A DNA stretch of 7,368 nucleotides, taken from contig CAMZBE010000068.1 in the NCBI GenBank assembly GCA_947304475.1, positions 1 to 7,368 of the forward strand. The letters run 5' to 3'. The notes under the pieces are model-generated. The model saw nothing but the letters and a program-made list of their open reading frames with translations. It did no database searches and had not been told where the DNA came from. The DNA comes from an uncultured Clostridia bacterium (lineage in GTDB: Bacteria > Bacillota > Clostridia > Oscillospirales > CAG-272). The position numbers and the translations under genes are program-made. Below are positions 1 through 5,071 of this stretch, one piece after another; positions within the stretch are counted from its first letter, which is position 1, and each line of letters begins with the position of its first letter.

Positions 1-263
1 GTCTTGAACAGTTCGTTCGTGGCGATGAACCCCAACCGCCTGTTCCAGAAAGCGGCGGACAGAATGATCGGATCGATATAGGACATATGGTTGCTCGAAA
101 CGATGTAGCGCCCGCGGAACGAGGACTTTTTCCTGTCCCCCGCGTAGATCCGCTTCACCCGCAGATCCAGCGACACGATCAGCGCGCCGGTCCACTTGAC
201 GAAGTCGTAGAACCACATTCTCGGATCGAGCAACCGGACGATCCAGGGTACCTTTTTTTTCAT
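1..263 (-). CDS. PlsC-type glycerolipid acyltransferase, N-terminal part (cut by window edge)
   Basis: The first 87 codons of a second acyltransferase of the LPLAT/PlsC superfamily; the rest lies beyond position 1. The frame starts at ATG 263-261. It has a hydrophobic N-terminal stretch (about residues 16-33), a basic segment (VKRIYAGDRKK, about 36-46), then the catalytic motif I as SSNHMSYIDP, with the HX4D pair at His59 and Asp64. In this family the His/Asp pair activates the acceptor hydroxyl for attack on an acyl-ACP or acyl-CoA thioester at the inner membrane face. Motifs II-IV are not visible. It begins 7 nt after the stop of the 211-aa acyltransferase and has the same general layout (FVK...G, basic patch, IVS(S)NH), so the two are probably diverged tandem paralogues. 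Last visible gene of the operon. Family call is firm; acceptor and acyl donor are unknown. Confidence 0.85.
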   Translation of the reverse strand, partial: MKKKVPWIVRLLDPRMWFYDFVKWTGALIVSLDLRVKRIYAGDRKKSSFRGRYIVSSNHMSYIDPIILSAAFWNRRLGFIATNELFK

Positions 264-267
264 ACTG

Positions 268-273
268 CTCCTA
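268..273 (-). promoter_or_regulatory. Ribosome binding site overlapping the upstream stop codon
   Basis: On the minus strand TAGGAG lies 4 nt before the ATG of the partial acyltransferase. Its TAG is the stop codon of the preceding acyltransferase, so termination and re-initiation occur at the same place. This supports the chosen start and translational coupling of the two acyltransferases. Confidence 0.7.
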
Positions 274-906
274 CTGCGAAAAAGCCAACTCGCGGATCCG
301 GTTTTTCACGTAATCGTTGATAAACTCGATGTTCTCTTTTTCGCTTTTTTCCCGATCGATCAGATCGGAGAGGTAGATCGGTTTTCCGATCATCAGTTTT
401 GCCGTGGTTTTCTTTTCTTTCTTGCTCTTCCCGTACACGCCGTTGGTGTAGACCGGAATGATCGGAACGTCCGCTTCCAGCGCCATCATCACGTAACTCG
501 GTTTGAAGGGGAGCAGGTCGGTCTCCCCTTCCTGCGGAAGGCGGGACTCGGGAAAGACCAGTCCCACGTGTCCCTTTCTTAAATAGGAGACCATTTCGGA
601 CATGAACGCGAAATCATAGTCTGCGCGGTCGACGCGAATGCCCCCGATATGCTTGACCAACCACGCGAGCAACGCGTTCTTCTGGTAGATCACTTCCGCC
701 ACGAGCGTATGGAGCGTCCGCGGCAGGAAGGCGTACATGATCAGAGGATAGTCGTAGATCGACGTGTGGTTCGACACAATCAGCGCGCCGCCCTTGATCT
801 TGCGCAGACTTTTGTCCCCGTTCTCGGTGTAGATCTTCTTTTTGTAATAGAAGTGCTGAACGGGAAGTCCGCTGATCTTGACGAACCACAGAAACGGTCT
901 GCTCAT
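271..906 (-). CDS. PlsC-type 1-acyl-glycerol-phosphate/lysophospholipid acyltransferase
   Basis: A complete 211-aa LPLAT/PlsC-family acyltransferase; PlsC proteins are usually about 200-260 aa. These inner-membrane enzymes move an acyl chain from ACP or CoA to lysophosphatidate or a related lyso-lipid. Motif I is SNHTSIYD with HX4D at His47 and Asp52; motif II is GGIRVDR (about 88-94); motif III is FPESRLPQEGE (about 118-128); motif IV is VPIIPVY (about 147-153). A hydrophobic N-terminus and a basic patch (YKKKIY, 21-26) suggest peripheral membrane binding. Motif III is unusual: the common FPEGTR reads FPESR, so the Gly is Ser and the spacing to Arg is one shorter. That motif contacts the acceptor phosphate in known family members, so the acceptor may differ from lysophosphatidate. 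The ATG comes one base after the TAA of the transporter gene, a sign of coupling; a GGAGAAGG lies upstream, further away than ideal. It might be the housekeeping PlsC, but its operon suggests a dedicated remodelling role. Confidence 0.88.
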   Translation of the reverse strand: MSRPFLWFVKISGLPVQHFYYKKKIYTENGDKSLRKIKGGALIVSNHTSIYDYPLIMYAFLPRTLHTLVAEVIYQKNALLAWLVKHIGGIRVDRADYDFAFMSEMVSYLRKGHVGLVFPESRLPQEGETDLLPFKPSYVMMALEADVPIIPVYTNGVYGKSKKEKKTTAKLMIGKPIYLSDLIDREKSEKENIEFINDYVKNRIRELAFSQ

Positions 907-907
907 C

Positions 908-2818
908 TTACGCTTCGACCTTCTCCGCCGCTTCCGCAGGGAGCCCGGCGTCCGCGATCTTGTTCAGTTTATTCTGCAGGACCGAGAGCGATACGAGGTT
1001 GAGATAGAGCGCGCCGAAGATCGCGACCGGAAGGGTTCCCTTCCCGTGCCCGATGCCGAGGGCATCGCACTTGCGGTTGACCTCGCCGTTCAGTCTGAGT
1101 AACGGATAGAGGATGAAGAACGGGCAGACGATCGAGAGCAGAACGAACCACTTCGAGGTCTTCTTCTCCGCGAAGACGTTGACGGCGGAAATGGTCTGGA
1201 ACAGCCAGATGAAGCCGAACAGGCAGCCGGAGAGGATCCACAGAGCGTTGTAAACGATCAGGGATTCGCGGCAGAAAGGACGGTCGTCCTCTTCTTCAAA
1301 GGCGTCCTTATTGGCTTCGTATTCCTTCTCAAGTCCGAGCCCCTTCGCCACTTCCTTCGGCGAATAGTTCTTCGGCATTCTGAACGCGAGGATGAAGCCG
1401 ATGATGCAGAAGAGCGAGACGATGAACGGAACCAGGATCAAGCCGAGATTGAAGACCGAGCCCGCGCCGAACTTGGCAGCCGCGTCGGTCGTGTCGGACG
1501 CGTATTTCACACCCGACGCCTCTTTGGAGATGAACAGCATCTTGATATTCTCGTAAACAAGGCTCGACGCGACGGCGCCCACGACCGAGGTGGTCAGCGC
1601 CTGCGCCGCGAAGAACATCGCGGAGTGGTTCTTGTGCGTCAGTTTCTCTTCGACCGAAGAGATCTGCGCCGGTACCATGTACGGCATCATGAAGAACGCG
1701 CCGATCGACCAGGAGCCGACGATGCCGCCGACAGCGCCGATGATCAGTTTGACCGTCGTGTTGTCGCCGACGATGAAGGTGCTGCCGAAGAAGAACGAGA
1801 GGATGCAGACGGCAAAGCAGAGCAGCGCCGACTGGAAGGCGAAGCGGATCCCCTTCTTCTTTTTCAGTTTATTGAACAGGTGGAGCATGATCGGCACGGG
1901 CGCGAAGGCGCAGGTGTTGAGGATCGCCATCTGCGTCGAGGTCATACCCATACCGCCGAGGATCAGCGAGTTCATGGAAACGAGGAACATCTGCAGCCCG
2001 AAGAAGGCGCAGCAGTTCACGAGGCACCATTTGAGGAAGGGCTTGTTGGTGAAGGTCAGTTTGATGCTCTCGAGCATCCTGACTTTGGGCTCTTCCGAGA
2101 GGGGGGTGATATCGTACCCTTCGGCGATCGCCTTCTCTTCCCACTTCCGTCCCTCTTTGATCATAAAGACGGGGATCAGCATCGTGATCATCAGCGGAGA
2201 GAGGATGAAGACCAGTCTGTCGATGTGCAGTCCGCTCGCACCGAGGATCAGCGGGACCAGCGCGTACACGATCACGTAGGAGATCGTGTCGAAGAAGGAC
2301 TTATAACTCGAAACGCGCAGACGCTGCCCCTCGTCGACGCAAACCGTCGAGAGACTGCCGTAGAACGCAATCAGGTTCATCGTATAGGTCGCGAAGAAGA
2401 TCAGCGCCCAAATGAAGAACCAGACGGTGTTCTTCATGCTGTTTTCCGCCTGGGTGATCGGGATCCAGCAGAGGACGTAGGAGACGACCATCGGCAAAAA
2501 GCAGATCACGATGGGAAGCCGTCTTCTGCCCCATTTGGAATCGAGACTGTCGGTAAGAGAAGCGAGCGGAACGTCGATGACGCCGTCGAACACCTTCCCG
2601 ACGAACCACAGGATCGGAAAGATCGCCGGGGCGATCAGGCAGGTGCCCGTGATGGTCTGGACCGCCTTGCCCGCGTTTGCGGCAAGATCGAGCGCCGCGG
2701 GGTTGACCGCGTCGGTGAAGAAGGCGCCCATCAGTACCATCAGCAAGTTCGGGCCGAGCCCAGACATCGCGAACAGCAACTCCTTCCACGTCTTGTCAAG
2801 TGTTTTGAACCGTTTCAA
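908..2818 (-). CDS. GPH/MelB/MFSD2-type MFS transporter with DUF4234-like C-terminal domain
   Basis: A 636-aa membrane protein with about 12 hydrophobic segments (residues 13-480) and about 3 more at the end (523-545, 557-575, 595-615). The signature GKVFDGVIDVP...LDSKWGRRRLP (74-102) is that of the glycoside-pentoside-hexuronide cation symporter family (Pfam MFS_2). Asp78 and Asp82 keep the DX3D spacing of the MelB cation-binding acids Asp55 and Asp59, so Na+ or H+ coupling is likely. By my alignment from memory, the MelB sugar-site acid of helix IV (Asp124) falls on Leu149, which argues against a melibiose-like substrate. The same family includes animal MFSD2A, a Na+-lysophosphatidylcholine symporter. 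GPH carriers are usually about 450-500 aa; here an acidic linker (about 500-515) leads to a tail ending LSVLQNKLNKIAD, which resembles DUF4234 membrane domains. Start is TTG, chosen because a perfect AAGGAGG lies 8 nt before it and no in-frame ATG fits. It overlaps the ligase gene by 23 nt. Its place between an acyl-activating enzyme and two acyltransferases suggests a lipid or lysolipid substrate; this is inference. Confidence 0.85.
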   Translation of the reverse strand: MKRFKTLDKTWKELLFAMSGLGPNLLMVLMGAFFTDAVNPAALDLAANAGKAVQTITGTCLIAPAIFPILWFVGKVFDGVIDVPLASLTDSLDSKWGRRRLPIVICFLPMVVSYVLCWIPITQAENSMKNTVWFFIWALIFFATYTMNLIAFYGSLSTVCVDEGQRLRVSSYKSFFDTISYVIVYALVPLILGASGLHIDRLVFILSPLMITMLIPVFMIKEGRKWEEKAIAEGYDITPLSEEPKVRMLESIKLTFTNKPFLKWCLVNCCAFFGLQMFLVSMNSLILGGMGMTSTQMAILNTCAFAPVPIMLHLFNKLKKKKGIRFAFQSALLCFAVCILSFFFGSTFIVGDNTTVKLIIGAVGGIVGSWSIGAFFMMPYMVPAQISSVEEKLTHKNHSAMFFAAQALTTSVVGAVASSLVYENIKMLFISKEASGVKYASDTTDAAAKFGAGSVFNLGLILVPFIVSLFCIIGFILAFRMPKNYSPKEVAKGLGLEKEYEANKDAFEEEDDRPFCRESLIVYNALWILSGCLFGFIWLFQTISAVNVFAEKKTSKWFVLLSIVCPFFILYPLLRLNGEVNRKCDALGIGHGKGTLPVAIFGALYLNLVSLSVLQNKLNKIADAGLPAEAAEKVEA

Positions 2819-4772
2819 TGCCAGATCCTCCTTGAGATGTCAAAATATACTGTGCGAATTCTTTCGCGGTAGAACAACTGTGACGCTCGAAACTGAACGT
2901 GATGCCGAACTCGGCTTGCAGCCGGATCAGCAGCGTGCAGTAGTCGAGACTGCTGCCGCCCAGATCGAAAATGAAGTGCATATCGTCGCCGATCGAAGCG
3001 GCGTCTTTCCCCAGCACCTCGGCGAAGGTCCGTTTGACGGCGTCGAGGGTATCGCGGGAGATCGCCTCGTCCGAGAGGGTTTCGTACTCGCGGAACTGCT
3101 CGTAGGGGTGAAGGGTGATCGCGTCTGCCGCGATCCGGTTCTTCAGGTACGCCCGGGAAACCTTGATGGCGTTCTCCGACGTCATTTTGTCGCAGGTGAA
3201 GAAAACGCGTTCGATCGCGTACCCGTCGGTGCGGAGTTTCGCGAGGGTATCGGAGATCTCCTCGGCGATCTGCTTTTTCTGCAGGTCGGTCGCCTTCGGA
3301 TCGACCTCGAAGATCAGCGTCAGTTTGCCGTCGAGGGAGAGAACGCAGGAGTTCTTTACCCTCGTCAGAAGGAAACTCTTTTCGATCAGGTCGGGATCGA
3401 TCTTCTCGCCGTTCTCGCCGACGAACACGTCGTCGGTGCGCCCCGTGATGTAGTAGCGTCCCTTCCGGTCGACGCTCGCGTTGTCGTGGGTGTCGAAGAA
3501 CGCGTCCCGGTCGAGCGTCTGACTGGAACCGTCGGTGCGGACGATCCGGGAGCAGGTCGACTTTCCGCGCACGAAGAGGACGCCGTCCTCAATTTTGTAA
3601 TCCACCGTCCAGAGCGGTTTGCCGACCGAACCGGAGATCCGGTATTTCGGGCGGCTGCGCAGTTCGACCGACGTCACGCCGAGTTCGGTAGAGCCGTAGC
3701 CGTTATAGAGCGGATAGCCGACCGCGTTCAAAAGGTACAGCGTTTCGTCCGAGACGTATCCGCCGCCCGAGATCATGAAGCGGACGCTTTCCCCGAAGAG
3801 CCGCCCGGTCACCTCCGAGAAGAGGCGGCGCGCGACGGTCTGCCCGAACCGCGGAAACAGGTTCTGCAGGAACAGGGAGAAGCGCATAGCGCGTTTCGCC
3901 CGTTTTTTCTTCTTTTCGGGCAGGTTCGCGATCCCCTTTTTGATTTCCCGCGCGACCGTGTTCCAGAGCAGCGGGACGGCGAAAACGTGCGTCACCGCGT
4001 GACGGCGCACCGTTTGCGTGATGGTCTCGCTCGAATAGTCCTTCAGAAAGACCATCGTCCTGCCGAACGCGGCGAACCAGAAGTAGACCGCGGTCAGACC
4101 GAAGATGTGGTAGAAAGGCAGGAACGCGAGCAGTTTGAGTTCGCCCTTGTAATGCCGCTTGACCATCTTGTTCTGGTGCAGGACGCACTCCGCGTTCTGC
4201 ATCTGGTACGTGAAGTCCCGCCCGGTATAGACGCAGATCTTGAGATCAAGGGTGGTCGCGGTCGTGGTCAGGGCGATCTCGTCCGCCCAAACGGTCGGAA
4301 CGTAGGGGGGTTCGGCGCAGATCTCTTCGTCAAGACGGTTCTGCGACGGGATCCGGACGGTCGAAAAGCCGGGAAGCGGCGCGTCGACGGCGGAGACCAC
4401 GGTCCTCACCTGCATCGCGTTCGCCGCCTTTTCGTTCAGTGACGCGGGCAGGCGGCAGTTCAGGAGCAGCGGCTTGTATCCCAGCATCAGGAGCGCCCAG
4501 AACGCAGAAAGAAAATGCGGAGAGTTCTCTGCATACAGACCGACGTATGCTCCGCATTCATCTTCTATTCTCTTTTTGAGGTACGACGCCGTTTGGCAGC
4601 AGTACTCCCGGAAACAGCGGTAGGTGATCCGCGTGATCCGGAAATTGTCGAGATATTCACAGAAAACGCGGTCAGACTGGTCGTGAATGATCCCGAAAAG
4701 CGCCTCAAAGGAAAAAGAGGCCGTGCGGAGCATATTCATTCTTCGCTTGATGTACCGGTTCAAACGCTCCAT
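2796..4772 (-). CDS. AMP-forming acyl ligase fused to an acyl carrier protein domain
   Basis: A 658-aa two-domain protein: an ANL-superfamily adenylating enzyme (about 25-550) and a carrier domain (about 568-645). Visible ANL motifs are FLPFYHIFGL (A4, about 217-226), YGSTE (A5, 359-363), a THD in place of the usual TGD with Asp430 (A7), GRTDD with Arg445 (A8), and SENAIKVSR with Lys537 as the likely catalytic lysine (A10). The P-loop (A3) is degenerate: where the family has SGTTGxPK this protein has TATTLDLK (171-178), with both glycines and the proline lost and the threonines and Lys178 kept. The carrier domain has DLGGSSLDY with Ser608 as the expected phosphopantetheine site. Such a protein would adenylate a carboxylic acid, probably a fatty acid, and load it on its own arm to form acyl-ACP. 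Context (transporter plus two PlsC proteins) points to feeding acyltransferases, as in Aas. It could instead activate an amino or hydroxy acid. Start ATG is supported by GAGGAG 5 nt upstream. First gene of the operon. Confidence 0.88.
   Translation of the reverse strand: MERLNRYIKRRMNMLRTASFSFEALFGIIHDQSDRVFCEYLDNFRITRITYRCFREYCCQTASYLKKRIEDECGAYVGLYAENSPHFLSAFWALLMLGYKPLLLNCRLPASLNEKAANAMQVRTVVSAVDAPLPGFSTVRIPSQNRLDEEICAEPPYVPTVWADEIALTTTATTLDLKICVYTGRDFTYQMQNAECVLHQNKMVKRHYKGELKLLAFLPFYHIFGLTAVYFWFAAFGRTMVFLKDYSSETITQTVRRHAVTHVFAVPLLWNTVAREIKKGIANLPEKKKKRAKRAMRFSLFLQNLFPRFGQTVARRLFSEVTGRLFGESVRFMISGGGYVSDETLYLLNAVGYPLYNGYGSTELGVTSVELRSRPKYRISGSVGKPLWTVDYKIEDGVLFVRGKSTCSRIVRTDGSSQTLDRDAFFDTHDNASVDRKGRYYITGRTDDVFVGENGEKIDPDLIEKSFLLTRVKNSCVLSLDGKLTLIFEVDPKATDLQKKQIAEEISDTLAKLRTDGYAIERVFFTCDKMTSENAIKVSRAYLKNRIAADAITLHPYEQFREYETLSDEAISRDTLDAVKRTFAEVLGKDAASIGDDMHFIFDLGGSSLDYCTLLIRLQAEFGITFSFERHSCSTAKEFAQYILTSQGGSGIETVQNT
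2827..2833 (-). promoter_or_regulatory. Strong ribosome binding site that fixes a TTG start
   Basis: AAGGAGG on the minus strand, 8 nt before the TTG at 2818-2816. It lies inside the last codons of the ligase gene. Its strength and spacing decide the transporter start, since no in-frame ATG is nearby. Confidence 0.85.
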
Positions 4773-4777
4773 TACGT

Positions 4778-4783
4778 CTCCTC
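4778..4783 (-). promoter_or_regulatory. Ribosome binding site of the ligase-ACP gene
   Basis: GAGGAG on the minus strand, 5 nt before ATG 4772-4770. It supports this start over the in-frame methionines at residues 12 and 14. It begins about 8 nt after the U-tract of the leader hairpin. Confidence 0.75.
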
Positions 4784-4791
4784 TTTGAATG

Positions 4792-4832
4792 AAAAAAGCG
4801 ACGCGTTTTCCCCCGCCCAGGCGTCGGTTTTT
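4792..4832 (-). terminator. Terminator-like hairpin in the operon leader (possible attenuator)
   Basis: Between the promoter and the ligase start, the minus strand reads CGACGC, a 16-nt G-rich loop (4805-4820), GCGTCG, then C and six T. The outer A6 and T6 tracts can add pairs across one mismatch. The form is that of a weak intrinsic terminator in the roughly 77-nt leader, so it could lower readthrough conditionally. The element is near-symmetric: on the plus strand the same stem is followed by G and six T, so it could also stop transcription arriving from the left. The large loop and 6-bp core make activity uncertain, and no known riboswitch is recognisable here. Confidence 0.45.
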
Positions 4833-4855
4833 TCGGTTATGATACTATATGTTAA

Positions 4856-4885
4856 ATTATATCATCTTTTTTTGTAGATTGTCAA
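4856..4885 (-). promoter_or_regulatory. Consensus sigma-70/SigA promoter of the acyl ligase-transporter-acyltransferase operon
   Basis: On the minus strand a perfect TTGACA (4885-4880) and a perfect TATAAT (4861-4856) are separated by 18 bp. TG one base upstream of the -10 (4864-4863) makes it an extended -10. A pyrimidine-rich tract precedes the -35. Transcription should begin near 4849, giving a leader of about 77 nt. It drives the ligase and probably all four genes to its left. The surrounding AT-rich stretch (about 4837-4920) stands out from the GC-rich genes. Confidence 0.88.
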
Positions 4886-5013
4886 TAGAAGAAAGAAAAA
4901 AACGGGCGAAAAAGGGCAGATTTTTGAAGGGGCTTTCCCCCCGGGACGGCGTCCGTGTGAAGCAGGCGTCCGGAAGGGGGATCGGACGGCGTCTCTTCCC
5001 CGCTCTCCGAACG
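4886..5013. other. Non-coding spacer between terminator and promoter with short GC-rich repeats
   Basis: No gene is supported. The GC-rich half holds a direct repeat of GGACGGCGTC at 4944-4953 and 4984-4993 (40 bp apart), the first also a near-palindrome, and GGCGTCCGGAAG at 4965-4976, which recurs in the spacer on the other side of the phosphoglucomutase gene. A 6-bp inverted repeat (CGTCCG 4967-4972, CGGACG 4983-4988) could form a hairpin. The half next to the promoter is A/T-tract rich. Function unknown. Confidence 0.4.
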
Positions 5014-5039
5014 AAAAAAGGAGACCGAAGTCTCCTTTT
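5014..5039 (-). terminator. Intrinsic terminator after the phosphoglucomutase gene
   Basis: On the minus strand GGAGAC, loop TTCG, GTCTCC, then six T; four further A-T pairs extend the stem to about 10 bp. It starts 33 nt after the phosphoglucomutase stop codon. It separates the housekeeping unit from the acyl operon. Confidence 0.93.
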
Positions 5040-5071
5040 CGCAAGCGCGGGAACGCCCCGCGTCCGGGTTG

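Noticed and set aside
908..2818. Orthologue of LplT, the E. coli lysophospholipid transporter
   Set aside because: The sequence has the GPH/MelB signature (FDGVIDVP, SKWGRRRLP), which LplT lacks. Any similarity of role would be by convergence.
2511..4442. A 643-codon open frame on the plus strand, antisense to the ligase-ACP gene
   Set aside because: Its product is rich in Arg, Asp, Glu and Val in the low-complexity way of an antisense shadow in GC-rich DNA, has no family motif, and covers a minus-strand gene full of recognisable motifs.
4839..4865. FapR or FabT lipid-regulator operator at the promoter
   Set aside because: The arms do not fit the FapR (TTAGTACC-type) or FabT (TTTGA-type) consensus as I know them.
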